Assembly (NCBI GenBank): GCA_903820035.1
Contig: CAIJFT010000066.1
Span: 62,001 to 126,000, forward strand
Reading direction: 5' to 3'
Source of the DNA: an uncultured Opitutia bacterium
GTDB lineage: Bacteria > Verrucomicrobiota > Verrucomicrobiia > Opitutales > Opitutaceae
Length of the DNA stretch: 64,000 nucleotides
The notes beneath the pieces are model-generated. The model did no database searches and was not told the origin of the DNA. It saw nothing but the letters and a program-made list of their open reading frames with translations. The position numbers were made by a program, and so were the translations under genes. Shown here one piece after another: positions 44,901-52,787 of this stretch (positions are counted from its first letter, which is position 1; each line of letters opens with the position of its first letter).

Positions 44901-44971
44901 AGGACCGCGGCCAGACCGAGCAGACCGGCGATCAGCCGGCGTGAAAACGAAGAGCCAGAGGAAGTGCGCAT
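41948..44971 (-). CDS. TonB-dependent transducer receptor with STN signalling domain
   Basis: A 1007-residue receptor of the FecA-like transducer class. The signal peptide ends near residue 28. An STN domain spans residues 29-100 (PVKFDLPAQPAGAALLAFSK, GTHEPAEAMIRLLADTGL), followed by a proline/alanine-rich linker. The plug domain begins at about 143 (AYQVTGSHIRR; LEYLKDGASAIYGTDAIAGV-type stretch) and the barrel ends in FIYLKVKKDF. The STN domain signals occupancy to a FecR-type anti-sigma factor, and exactly such a gene lies 68 bp upstream, followed by an ECF sigma gene. Downstream are the phytase-like, NADAR and MFS genes. This is the only one of the five receptors in the window with an STN domain. 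Confidence 0.94.
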   Translation of the reverse strand: MRTSSGSSFSRRLIAGLLGLAAVLASAAPVKFDLPAQPAGAALLAFSKQAGAEVLFAFDQVNSVRTNALTGTHEPAEAMIRLLADTGLAASRSASGKWIVAVAAIPAKAPAPPAAPVTPAATRAEAVKPVALPAPSAVEEGTVRMKAYQVTGSHIRRLEGEGPQPIAAYAKEEIDARGFQTTGDFLQSLSFNSGTTNSIGVPAANPVSSVPFARGAVTLNPRGLGAGRFLVLLDGKRPSSYGLPDNRGGSVFDLNSIPTEAIASIEYLKDGASAIYGTDAIAGVMNIKLRANYSGFSTSAMYGNTFGHDTGTRSLSLLTGDTSAKGSFLVNINWFKQNANFAGDYDRSKTTDYLAAFGTVKGQNNNSPSNFPFNLTLTAAQATAAGFTNGAGFYVVTGGQPTAGPRVSNFSYAGANQNAATNANRYDFAPTTQLTPDQENLSAMLSAKRNLSDNVRASVQFLANKNLTGIVYTPISINSQSITNADGSFLTIPTNNPYNPFGVALNNFRGRGNFGPTRLFDVETTGTTTLLGLDGKLPGDWNWSAGFIYGTSLFDQVAGNQIRTSDMQAALNGTLAGFNGQFFNPFGPSANQALVNSLFVSSTANSKSTTVGYDVAASGPLFAMPAFGNQRSAGDVSLAVGFEHRKDNLDNHSDPVGYLVTIGDLPYSGRRIVASAYAELAVPVLPKYLTLQVAGRHDRYDTFGSTLNPKYAVVSQPVDWLKLRGSYSTSFKAPDIGQLYQPSITTFTAAVADPRNPAAGLNPYPFVAAGNRDLEPEKGRVWYGGVVLDLGKWVRGLSFTADYFDIGLRNVITSFTTPTTFFNFFPQRVVRNAAGLIQYFDAKTINAAGYQWKGLDLGADYRLRGTRLGDFMFSGQVTYTDTFALNAGSGLGDVNTAGRYNNPRLAGSGQVGWKKGKVGATLGTQFKGHYRMDQFAPAWDENTQFLFNGTASVDAPWGTRVTLGCNNLLGSEPPANGKAIPSYGFDIATYAPWSLGRFIYLKVKKDF

Positions 44972-45039
44972 GGGAATGGAACGCGGGTTGAGACACCCGA
45001 GCGCGTCAAATCCACCATCCGCGCGAATTCTTTTTTCCG

Positions 45040-46029
45040 TCAGCGGCGGCCGACACGGGCGCCGCCGTCAGCCAGACGCTCGACCCGCACCGCGGGCAAC
45101 GCGCGTTCGAGGTCCTTGAGAAATCCGTCGAGGTCGTCGAGGCCGAAGCGGCCGCCGAGCCGTTCGGCCGCGATCTCGGGCGCAACGGAAATCGTCCGGC
45201 CGTGAAACGCCGCGAAACGTTGCAAAGCCTCCCCGAGCGGTACCGCGTCGAACACCACCCAGCCGTCGCGCCACGCCGCGGCCTCGGCGGCAACCTCGGG
45301 CCGGACCCGGCGCAATGCCACCCGGCCCGTGGCCAAAGCCACCTGATCGCCGACGCCGAGGTGCAACGGTTCCGACGTCGCGGTGCCGGCGCCGGGCTGC
45401 ACTTCAACGGTGCCCTCGATCACCGACACTTCCAGCCGGCCCGAGGCGTCGGTACGGACATTAAAGACCGTGCCGGTTACGCGCACCCGGCCACCGGGTG
45501 TCTCCACGATGAAGGGACGTTCCGGATTCTTCGCCACGTTGAAAAACACCTCGCCGCGCTCAAGGTGCACGAGCCGGCGATGTTCGTCGCTGAAATCCAC
45601 CTTAAGGCTTGTCTGCGCGTTGAGGTCCGCGCGGGTACCATCCGCCAGGGCAATTGACTGCCGGTGCGACGGCGGCGTGGAGATCGCGCGCTGCTCCGTC
45701 ACCGGAGCCCCGAGCCACAGCCCGAGGCCGATCGCGGCAGCGGCCGCCAGACCCGCCGCGGGCGCCCAGCGCCGCCAAACTGGACGCGCAACCGCGGCGG
45801 TTTCGCGACCGACGTCAAAGGCCCCGTCCGCCACCAGCGCCGGTAGCTCGCGCTCCAGGTCCGCGCTGAACTGGCAGAACTGTGAAAGCTCGGCGCGGCG
45901 GGCCGGATCCTCCGCGAGCCAGGCATCCAGCGCGCGTTGTTCCGCCGCGGACAACGGCTCGCCCTCAAGCCGCACGGCCCAGCGGGCGGCGGCGGCTTCG
46001 TTCAAGGCAGTCGTTTTACGGGCGCTCAT
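45040..46029 (-). CDS. FecR-family anti-sigma/signal-transduction protein
   Basis: A 329-residue single-pass inner-membrane regulator. The cytoplasmic N-terminal domain (AARWAVRLEGEPLSAAEQRA, FxxWLAEDPARRAEL-like) contacts the sigma factor. One membrane segment lies at about 93-110 (APAAGLAAAAAIGLGLWLG). The periplasmic FecR domain contains the typical SIALADGTRADLNAQTSLKV, LERGEVFFNVAKNPERPFIV and VRVTGTVFNVR. The C-terminus (AVPLGEALQRFAAFHGRTI) is the STN-like region that meets the receptor. The ATG at 46029 overlaps the stop of the sigma gene by 4 bp (ATGA). The frame continues upstream only as an overlap with the sigma gene. It should hold the sigma factor inactive, or activate it, in response to the STN receptor 68 bp downstream. 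Confidence 0.94.
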   Translation of the reverse strand: MSARKTTALNEAAAARWAVRLEGEPLSAAEQRALDAWLAEDPARRAELSQFCQFSADLERELPALVADGAFDVGRETAAVARPVWRRWAPAAGLAAAAAIGLGLWLGAPVTEQRAISTPPSHRQSIALADGTRADLNAQTSLKVDFSDEHRRLVHLERGEVFFNVAKNPERPFIVETPGGRVRVTGTVFNVRTDASGRLEVSVIEGTVEVQPGAGTATSEPLHLGVGDQVALATGRVALRRVRPEVAAEAAAWRDGWVVFDAVPLGEALQRFAAFHGRTISVAPEIAAERLGGRFGLDDLDGFLKDLERALPAVRVERLADGGARVGRR

Positions 46030-46604
46030 GACTGCGTGCCGGTGACCGGCAAATAGGTTTCCGAGGGCTCGGTCCCCGTCGCTTCCTCCGGCGGGGCCGC
46101 GAGGGCGGCGCGCAACAGGCGCAACGCGCGCACATGCTGCTTTTCCACCGTGCTGCACGAAACGCCGAGCCGTCGCGCGATTTCCTTGTGAGGGAGCAGT
46201 TCCACTTTGCGCAGCAAAAGGACCGCCCGACACCCCGGCGGCAGCTGGGCGATCGCCCGCTCGAGTTGGGCGAACTCCTGCCGCGCCATGACGATCTGCC
46301 GCACACCCGGCGCCGGCGACATCGCGCCATCGAGCACCTCGTGACTCGCCGTCTGCGTGCGTGCGAGGTCCCGGTGGCGGATCCGATTGATGGCGAGTCG
46401 CCGCGCGGTCGTGTAGAGAAATGCCTGCGGCGCCTCGACCTGGCCCTTCTTGACCGCCGGGTAGACGCGCGCGTACGCATCGTGCGCGAGGTCCTGCGCG
46501 TCCGCGCTGCTTCCGATCAGCCGCGCCAGATAACGCCGCAGCGGCGCCACCGTCTGACGGTAGAAGCCGGCAAAATCATTCGTGTCGGTCGGGAGCTCAG
46601 CCAT
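46026..46604 (-). CDS. ECF RNA polymerase sigma factor (FecI-like)
   Basis: A 192-residue extracytoplasmic-function sigma factor. Region 2 is seen in FAGFYRQTVAPLRRYLARLI and DAQDLAHDAYARVYPAVKK, and region 2.4 in AFLYTTARRLAINRIR. Region 4 is AIAQLPPGCRAVLLLRKVEL and HKEIARRLGVSCSTVEKQHV, a helix-turn-helix for the -35 element. I chose the ATG at 46604, which has GGGG about ten bases upstream; an ATG at 46622 is possible. It is the first gene of a sigma-FecR-receptor set and probably drives the receptor-phytase-NADAR-MFS genes. Confidence 0.94.
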   Translation of the reverse strand: MAELPTDTNDFAGFYRQTVAPLRRYLARLIGSSADAQDLAHDAYARVYPAVKKGQVEAPQAFLYTTARRLAINRIRHRDLARTQTASHEVLDGAMSPAPGVRQIVMARQEFAQLERAIAQLPPGCRAVLLLRKVELLPHKEIARRLGVSCSTVEKQHVRALRLLRAALAAPPEEATGTEPSETYLPVTGTQS

Positions 46605-46901
46605 ACGATGCCCCTTCCCCATGTCGTCGGCCGCGCTCCGGGGCAAACGCGGAATGGCGCCGCCTTCGCGAGCCTCCCCACTCCCGGCTGGTCTGGACCT
46701 GATCACGCATCGAACCCATGCGGGGAGTCAGACACGTGACGCGGCGAAAACCACCCCTGGGCCTCGAACTTCTATTTAATGGCCGGCCGGCAACGCCGGA
46801 CCAACGGGCGGTCCTGCACCGGAACGCCACGAGGCGGCGAGCCACCTTAAACTCCCGCTTGCCCGCGTCGCGGCGCCCCTTCACCGTCCGCGCCAAAGTT
46901 C
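46605..46901. other. divergent intergenic region, 297 bp
   Basis: This gap lies between the sigma factor gene (minus) and the E1 dehydrogenase gene (plus). It holds the only AT-rich tract nearby (TTCTATTTAATGG around 46770-46782), which could be part of a promoter. I see no palindrome, RNA gene or convincing small ORF. The open frames within it are arginine-rich and non-coding in character. Confidence 0.45.
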
Positions 46902-48938
46902 ATGGCCTTCCCTTCCCTTCCTGCGATTCTGGCGACGCGCGAGCTACGCGCGGCCGACCTCGAGCAGTCCCCGGCTGAAGCCCTGCTGCGCCTCCACGCG
47001 TGGATGCAGCTCGCCCGGATCACCGACAACCGCATCCTCGACCTCTTCCGGCAGGGCCTCATCCGCGGCACCGTCGCCGGCGGCCAGGGCAACGAGAGCC
47101 TCATCGTTCCCCTCGCGCTGCTCGCCGACAAGGCCGTCGACGTCATCTCGTTTTCGCACCGCGATCTCGGCGGCCACCTGATCTGGAGCGGCCACCTCTG
47201 CGACCACCTGAACCAGTATTTCGCCAACGCCGACAGCCCGACCAAGGCCCGCGAGGGCAACGTGCACCACGGCGACCCGCACCACCGCTCCTACCCGATG
47301 ATCAGCCACCTCGGGGCGATGCTCTCGACGGTCGCGGGCGGCGCCGATTCACAGCGCAAGCTCGGGCGCCCCGCCGTCGGTTTCGCCTTCTTCGGCGACG
47401 GCGGCTCCAGCACCGGTGACGTCCACGAGGCGATGAACCTCGCGTCCCTGCTCTCGCTCCCGGTCGTGTTCGTCATCGAGAACAACCGCTACGCGTACTC
47501 CACCCCGGTCGCCGAGCAGTTCGCCGGCAACACCGAGCTCTGGAAACGCGCCGCCGGCTACGGCATCGAGGGATTCGCCCTGGACTGCACCGGCGACACC
47601 GGCGACGTCGCGCGCACCCTCGCCGCCGCGATCGAAAAGGTCCGGACCACCTCGCGCCCGGTCCTGATCGAGGCCCAGGTGCTCCGGCTCCGCGGCCACG
47701 CCGCCTACGACACCTGCGATTACATGAAGCCCGGCGAGAGCGAAGGCTTCTTCGACCGCGATCCGTTGCCGAAATTCCGCGCGAAGGTCGTCGCGGCCGT
47801 CGGCGTGGAGCGGGTCGACGCGGTCGAGGCCGAGCTGAGCGCGTTTCTCGAGGCGTGCATCAAGATTTCCCTCGCCCGCCCGCGGCCGACGCCGGCCGGC
47901 ATGGTCGAGGACGTGTTCGCCCCGGTCGCCGCGCCGATCGCGTGGAAGCCCGAGCCCGCCCAGCCCGCTTCGCTCAACCTGGCCCAGGCGATCAACCTCG
48001 GCCTGCGCAAAATTCTCCGTGAACGCCCCGAGTCGCTGCTGATGGGCCAGGACATCGCGACCTACGGCGGCGCATTCAAGGTCACCGACAACCTGCTGAA
48101 AGAGTTCGGCCGCCCCCGCGTCCTCAATACGCCGCTCGCCGAAAGCGCCTGCACCGGCTACGCCATCGGCCTCGCGTTGAACGGCCACCGCCCGATCGAA
48201 GAATTTCAGTTTGCGGACTTCAGCACCGACGCGACGACGCAGATCACCCTCAACGCCGCGACGATGCACTTCCGCAGCGGCGCGGCCTGCCCGCTCGTAT
48301 TTCGCCTCCCCTGCGGCGGCGGCCTGACCTTCGGCTCGTTCCACTCGCAGGAACTCGAGGCCTTCTTCCTTTCGATGCCGGGCCTGAAGGGTCTCTACCC
48401 GAGCACGCCGCAGGACGCGTTCAACGCGCTGCTCGCCGCCTACGAGGACAACAACCCCGTGCTGCTGTTTGAGCACAAGGGCCTTTACCGCAAGGGCCGC
48501 GCGCCCGTCGTTTGGGACCCGAACTACCGCTCCGTGTGGGAACCGCGCCACGTGCGCCAGGGCGACTTTGCCACGCTCGTGACCTACGGGGAAATGGTCC
48601 ACCTCGCCGAGGAGGCCGCCGACTACCTGGCCGGCGACTACGAAGTCTCGCTCGACCTCTTCGACCTCCGCGCACTGTCGCCGTTAAAACTCGATGCCAT
48701 CCACGCGTCGTTGCAACGCACCGGCCGGCTCATCGTGGTGCATGAAGGGAGGCGTACCCACGGTTTCGGCGCCGAACTCATCTCGCGCCTGACCGAGGAA
48801 ACCTTTGCCGCCCTCAAGGCCGCCCCGCTGCGCATCGCGTCGCTCGACCTGCCCGTGCCTTTCGCGCCGGAACTCGAACGCGAGTACCGACCGACCAAGG
48901 ACAAGATCATCGAGCGCATCACCGCGTGGATGGGCTGA
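46902..48938 (+). CDS. 2-oxoacid dehydrogenase E1, fused alpha and beta subunits
   Basis: A 678-residue thiamine-diphosphate enzyme in which the E1 alpha (residues about 25-340) and E1 beta (about 350-678) chains are joined. The ThDP-Mg motif is GDGGSSTGDVHEAMN at 165-179, ending with NN at 194-195 (VIENNRYAYSTPV). The beta half shows LLMGQDIATYGGAFKVTD, TPLAESACTGYAIGLAL and LFDLRALSPLKLDAI. It would decarboxylate pyruvate or a branched-chain 2-oxo acid and transfer the acyl group to a lipoyl E2. No E2 or E3 gene is in the window, so the exact 2-oxo acid cannot be fixed. Fused E1 proteins are known in several phyla. It is followed 131 bp later by kdsC and is probably transcribed separately. 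Confidence 0.9.
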   Translation: MAFPSLPAILATRELRAADLEQSPAEALLRLHAWMQLARITDNRILDLFRQGLIRGTVAGGQGNESLIVPLALLADKAVDVISFSHRDLGGHLIWSGHLCDHLNQYFANADSPTKAREGNVHHGDPHHRSYPMISHLGAMLSTVAGGADSQRKLGRPAVGFAFFGDGGSSTGDVHEAMNLASLLSLPVVFVIENNRYAYSTPVAEQFAGNTELWKRAAGYGIEGFALDCTGDTGDVARTLAAAIEKVRTTSRPVLIEAQVLRLRGHAAYDTCDYMKPGESEGFFDRDPLPKFRAKVVAAVGVERVDAVEAELSAFLEACIKISLARPRPTPAGMVEDVFAPVAAPIAWKPEPAQPASLNLAQAINLGLRKILRERPESLLMGQDIATYGGAFKVTDNLLKEFGRPRVLNTPLAESACTGYAIGLALNGHRPIEEFQFADFSTDATTQITLNAATMHFRSGAACPLVFRLPCGGGLTFGSFHSQELEAFFLSMPGLKGLYPSTPQDAFNALLAAYEDNNPVLLFEHKGLYRKGRAPVVWDPNYRSVWEPRHVRQGDFATLVTYGEMVHLAEEAADYLAGDYEVSLDLFDLRALSPLKLDAIHASLQRTGRLIVVHEGRRTHGFGAELISRLTEETFAALKAAPLRIASLDLPVPFAPELEREYRPTKDKIIERITAWMG

Positions 48939-49069
48939 GGGCCGCGCGAGCGCAGCGACCACGTGGTCCTCAGGCGCGACCACGTTGTCGGCTTCGGCTC
49001 AAACGCAGTTACCGCCATACTCCATCCGCTCTAAATCCGAGACCGGCCGTTAATCTCATCACCGATCCG

Positions 49070-49624
49070 ATGCCCCGCCCGAAAAAATTCCCGCGCACCC
49101 GATCGGCCTCCGCCCGACCCAGATCCGCTCTCCGCCATCCGCGTTCCGCACTCAAAGCGGTTCGCCTCTTCGCGATGGATGTCGACGGCGTCCTCACCGA
49201 CGGCACGGTGCTGATTTCCTCGGACGGCACGGAGGCAAAGGCCTTTTCGATTCTTGACGGCGCCGGTTTGCGTCGACTCGCCGACGCCGGCATCATCACC
49301 GCCTGGATCAGTGGCCGCGCGTCCACCGCCACCACCGTGCGCGCCAACGAACTGAAAATACCCCACGTCATCCAGGGCCGAAACGACAAGCTTGCCGCCC
49401 TGCAGGAACTCGCGACCCAGCTCGGCCTGACGGCGGCGGAGTGCGCCTATATGGGCGACGACCTCATCGACGCGGCCGCCATCGCGTGGGCCGGCTTCGG
49501 CGCGGCCCCGGCCGAAGCCATGCCCGAGGCGTTGGCGGCCGCCCGCCATGTCACCCGGCGTCCGGCCGGGCGCGGCGCCGTCCGGGAAGTCTGCGAACTA
49601 ATTCTCGCGGCCCGGGTCGCATAA
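49070..49624 (+). CDS. kdsC: 3-deoxy-D-manno-octulosonate 8-phosphate phosphatase
   Basis: A 184-residue HAD-superfamily phosphatase that removes phosphate from Kdo-8-P in the making of lipopolysaccharide core. The nucleophile motif LFAMDVDGVLTDG has Asp37 and Asp39. ITAWISGRAS supplies the second motif. The third is GRNDKLAALQ, and CAYMGDDLIDAAAIAWAGFG the fourth. About 29 residues before the HAD core are basic and contain PRSALRHPRSAL, a small internal duplication; KdsC proteins usually lack this. I chose the ATG at 49070. It precedes lptC by 12 bp. Neighbours lptC-lptA-lptB confirm the assignment over other C0-type HAD phosphatases. Confidence 0.93.
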   Translation: MPRPKKFPRTRSASARPRSALRHPRSALKAVRLFAMDVDGVLTDGTVLISSDGTEAKAFSILDGAGLRRLADAGIITAWISGRASTATTVRANELKIPHVIQGRNDKLAALQELATQLGLTAAECAYMGDDLIDAAAIAWAGFGAAPAEAMPEALAAARHVTRRPAGRGAVREVCELILAARVA

Positions 49625-49636
49625 CGTCCACTCCCC

Positions 49637-50086
49637 GTGATCCGCCCGCTGCTTCTCCTCTTGGCCGCCATCGCCGGCCCGCCCGCCCGCGAAACCACAC
49701 CCGGCCCCGCGCCGACCGGCGGGACGACCGCGCCGGCGGTAAACTGGGTGCTGCCGATTTTCACGGATAAGGATGGATTCCGCTCGATGACGCTGCGCGG
49801 CTCGGAGGTTCGGCCGCAGGGCCCACGCGTGGCGGTGACGGATCTCAGTATCACCATTTTCTCCGGCGACGCCGCTGCGCAGATCGAGAGCATGCTGCTC
49901 AGCCCCGCCGCCGTCTTCGTCCCGAAGGAGAACCGCGCCGGCGGCGAAAAGTCCGTGCGCCTGATCCGCGACGACCTGGAGGTCAACGGGGTGGGCTGGA
50001 CCTACGACCACCAGGCCAAAAAAGTTTCGCTCCAGCACAACGTGCGCGTCACCTTCCGCGCCCAACTGCCCGACATCCTGAAATGA
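49637..50086 (+). CDS. lptC: LPS export protein LptC-like
   Basis: A 149-residue LptC-like protein (DUF1239/LptC type) that would form part of the periplasmic bridge for lipopolysaccharide transport. It starts at GTG 49637, 12 bp after kdsC. The N-terminus is a short hydrophobic segment (IRPLLLLLAAIAGPPA), shorter than a normal membrane anchor, so it may be a cleaved signal peptide. The rest is beta-rich (WVLPIFTDKDGFRSMTLRGS, DDLEVNGVGWTYDH, SLQHNVRVTFRAQLP) as expected for the beta-jellyroll. Its stop overlaps the lptA start by 4 bases. Sequence similarity alone is weak; the call relies on gene order. Confidence 0.8.
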   Translation: MIRPLLLLLAAIAGPPARETTPGPAPTGGTTAPAVNWVLPIFTDKDGFRSMTLRGSEVRPQGPRVAVTDLSITIFSGDAAAQIESMLLSPAAVFVPKENRAGGEKSVRLIRDDLEVNGVGWTYDHQAKKVSLQHNVRVTFRAQLPDILK

Positions 50087-50748
50087 CCCTGCGCCCCGTC
50101 CACGCCTGCCTCGCCGTCCTCGCCCTGCTGCCCCTCGTGCGCGCCGCGGACCAGTCCGCGACCGCCGGCCCGAAGGCCCCGCTCGTGCCGACGGAGATCG
50201 AGAGCGGCGCCGCCGAGATGATCAGTTCGGAAAAGGAAACGACGTTCACCTTCAGCAAGGGCGTCACCGTCACCGCCACCAACCTCAAGCTCACCTGCGA
50301 CGACCTCGTCGCCATCGCCCTGCGCAGCGGCGACCCGAAGGCCACCATCGGCAAGCAGGAGCAGTTCAAATCCCTCGTCGCCACCGGCCACGTCCGCATC
50401 GTGCAGAACGACCGCGAAGCTACCTGCGAACGGGCGGAAATTTTTCCCGGCGACAACAAGGTCGTCCTGACGGGCAACCCGAAGGTCCGCAGCCTCGACG
50501 GCCAATATCAGGCTTCCGGTTACGCGATGGAACTGCTCCGCGGCGAGCGGCGAGCCCGCATCATCGCCGGCCCGAACGAGCGCCCGCGCATCACGCTGCC
50601 GGAGTTGAAGGACCTCGGCTACGACAAGGAGAAACCCAAGGTGGCGCCAAAGCCCGGGACCGCGCCTGAAGCCAAGACCGCTCCCGCCACGGCCGAAGGC
50701 GCTTCAACTCCCGTCATCACCGTGCCGCTACCGGCCGCGCCCAAATGA
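50083..50748 (+). CDS. lptA: LPS transport periplasmic protein LptA (OstA-like)
   Basis: A 221-residue exported protein with a signal peptide (residues 1-21). The OstA/LptA beta-jellyroll core covers about residues 35-165 (FTFSKGVTVTATNLKLTCDD, FKSLVATGHVRIVQNDREAT, AEIFPGDNKVVLTGNPKV), the repeat pattern of LptA. The last 50 residues are rich in proline, alanine, threonine and lysine, probably a flexible tail that is not found in E. coli LptA. It overlaps lptC and lptB by 4 bases at each end, so the three are translationally coupled. It forms the bridge that carries LPS from LptBFGC to LptD. Confidence 0.9.
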   Translation: MTLRPVHACLAVLALLPLVRAADQSATAGPKAPLVPTEIESGAAEMISSEKETTFTFSKGVTVTATNLKLTCDDLVAIALRSGDPKATIGKQEQFKSLVATGHVRIVQNDREATCERAEIFPGDNKVVLTGNPKVRSLDGQYQASGYAMELLRGERRARIIAGPNERPRITLPELKDLGYDKEKPKVAPKPGTAPEAKTAPATAEGASTPVITVPLPAAPK

Positions 50749-51488
50749 GCACCACGCCCGCGGCCGTCTCCCAGATCGAGACCAAACAGCTCGTCAAGAC
50801 CTACGGTCAACGCAACGTCGTCAACGGCGTCGATCTGCGCATCCGCGCCGGCGAAGTCGTCGGATTGCTCGGCCCCAACGGCGCGGGCAAGACCACGACG
50901 TTCTACATGATCGTCGGCCTCGTGCCCGCGACCGCCGGTCAGGTCATGCTCGACGGCGCCGACATCACCGGCCTGCGCATGCACCAGCGCGCGCGACGGG
51001 GCGTCGGCTACCTGCCGCAGGAAGCGTCGGTCTTCCGTAAACTCTCGGTCGAGGACAACATCCTCGCCATCGCCGAGTCGATCGGCGTGCCCCGCGGCGA
51101 ACGCCGGGCGCTCGTGCAAAAACAGCTCGAGGAATTGCACCTCGGCCATGTGGCCAAGCAAAAGGCGTTCACCCTGTCCGGCGGCGAACGGCGCCGGCTC
51201 GAGATCGCACGCGCCTTGGTGTCCAAGCCCAAGTTCCTGCTGATGGACGAGCCGTTCGCGGCCATCGATCCGATCTCGGTCTCCGAGGTGCAGAAAATCA
51301 TCCTGGAGCTGAAGTCGCAGGGCATCGGCGTGATCGTAACCGACCATAACGTTCGCGAAACCCTGCGCATCGTCGACCGCGCCTACCTCATCCACGAGGG
51401 TCGCGTGTTGTCGGAAGGCACCAGTGATTTTCTGATCCGCGACGAGCAGGCCCGGAAATTCTACCTCGGCGAGGGCTTCAACCTGTAG
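50745..51488 (+). CDS. lptB: LPS export ABC transporter ATP-binding protein
   Basis: A 247-residue ABC ATPase that powers LPS extraction from the inner membrane. Walker A is GPNGAGKTTT (43-52), the signature LSGGERRRLEIARAL, Walker B FLLMDEPFAAID, and the H-loop TDHNVRE. These are standard LptB sequences. The start overlaps the lptA stop by 4 bases. LptF and LptG are not in the window, as in many bacteria where they are elsewhere. Downstream there is a 172-bp gap with GC-rich hairpins, then hprK. Confidence 0.97.
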   Translation: MSTTPAAVSQIETKQLVKTYGQRNVVNGVDLRIRAGEVVGLLGPNGAGKTTTFYMIVGLVPATAGQVMLDGADITGLRMHQRARRGVGYLPQEASVFRKLSVEDNILAIAESIGVPRGERRALVQKQLEELHLGHVAKQKAFTLSGGERRRLEIARALVSKPKFLLMDEPFAAIDPISVSEVQKIILELKSQGIGVIVTDHNVRETLRIVDRAYLIHEGRVLSEGTSDFLIRDEQARKFYLGEGFNL

Positions 51489-51660
51489 CCCCGCCCCGTC
51501 CCCGCTTCCAGCGGCCGGGGCCGACGTTCCCCTCGGGTCGAATCGGAACACCGATCGAAACCAAACAGCCCGATGAACTATCGGGCCCACCGGCGGGTCG
51601 GCGAGCCCGCCGCCACTTTCTGCTCTACTCGCCCGCCGCGACCCGCTACTCGCTTCGTCC

Positions 51661-52656
51661 ATGCAGAAAGCCATCCAGGGCATCACCGTCGCGCATTTCT
51701 TCGAGACGTATCGCGAGAAGCTGAAATTGGAAATCGTGGTCGGTGAGCGCGGCCTCAACCGGCTCATCCACGAAGGCAGCATCAACCGCCCCGCCCTGGC
51801 GCTCACCGGATTTTTCAAGTACTTCGCGAACAAACGCATTCAGGTGCTCGGCGCCGCCGAGATGACCTACCTCAAGACGCTGCCGCAGCGGACCCAGTTC
51901 GAGACCTTCCAGCAGATGGTGAAGCGCGGCATCCCGTGCCTCGTGCTCACGCGCAACTACCACCCGACGCAAGCCATGCACGACGTCGCCACCGCGATGG
52001 GCCTGCCGATTTTGCGCACGCCCATGATCACGATGAACTGGATCAATCTCGCAACGCTCGCGATCGACAACGAGTTCGCCCCGCACGGCACCGAGCACGC
52101 CACCACCCTCGATATCAAAGGCGTCGGCGTGATGCTGCGCGGCGACTCCGGCGTCGGCAAAAGCGAATGCGCCCTCGCCCTCATCGAGCGCGGCCACTCG
52201 CTCGTCGCCGACGATCTCACGGTCATCCGGCTCCTCGACGAACGCGAACTGATGGCCTCGAGCCGGCCGCTCAACCGCGGCTACATGGAGTGCCGCGGCA
52301 TCGGCATCATCAACGTCGGCGAAATGTTCGGCGTGAAGTGCGTGCGCATGGAAAAGCGCATCGACATGGTCGTCTCCCTCAAGGAATGGACCCCCGAGGT
52401 CATTGAGGAGCGTACCGGCCTCGAGGAAAACTACTACGAGATCCTCGGCATGAAGGTGCCGCTCATCGAACTCTACGTCCGCCCCGGCCGGGACATCGCG
52501 CGCCTCGTCGAAGTCGCCGCACTCACCCAGGCCTTGAAGAAAATGGGCCACGACCCGGCCAAGACCTTTAACGATCGCCTGATCGCGTTCATGTCGGAAC
52601 AAGCCAAAACGCCCGCCCCGACCAAGATTAAACCGGTCGACCGCGACGCGACCTGA
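51661..52656 (+). CDS. hprK: HPr kinase/phosphorylase
   Basis: A 331-residue bifunctional kinase/phosphorylase for a serine of HPr, linking carbon supply to regulation. The N-terminal HprK domain (VAHFFETYREKLKLEIVVGE, RPALALTGFFKYFANKRIQV) precedes a C-terminal kinase domain with the Walker A GDSGVGKSECAL at 161-172. The family signature is MECRGIGIINVGEMFG and the stretch VVSLKEW follows. The length and motifs are standard. It lies downstream of lptB, the position held by rpoN/ptsN in proteobacteria. HPr itself is not in the window, so whether a sugar PTS exists here is unknown. Confidence 0.95.
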   Translation: MQKAIQGITVAHFFETYREKLKLEIVVGERGLNRLIHEGSINRPALALTGFFKYFANKRIQVLGAAEMTYLKTLPQRTQFETFQQMVKRGIPCLVLTRNYHPTQAMHDVATAMGLPILRTPMITMNWINLATLAIDNEFAPHGTEHATTLDIKGVGVMLRGDSGVGKSECALALIERGHSLVADDLTVIRLLDERELMASSRPLNRGYMECRGIGIINVGEMFGVKCVRMEKRIDMVVSLKEWTPEVIEERTGLEENYYEILGMKVPLIELYVRPGRDIARLVEVAALTQALKKMGHDPAKTFNDRLIAFMSEQAKTPAPTKIKPVDRDAT

Positions 52657-52787
52657 GTTTTGCCGTAAGCCCGCGCGCTCGTGCGCGCCGCCGGGCGTGC
52701 ACACCTGAGCCGAACTAACCTCGGCGCATCAGCTCCGTGCGGAAATAGTTTGGCGTCCCGCCCGCCCGGCCCCGAGATGGTCGGATC

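Noticed and set aside
43016-44944. A 642-codon plus-strand frame.
   Set aside because: Antisense to the STN-containing TonB receptor; no protein-like features.
47349-48602. A 417-codon minus-strand frame inside the E1 gene.
   Set aside because: Antisense shadow of the well-supported fused E1 dehydrogenase.
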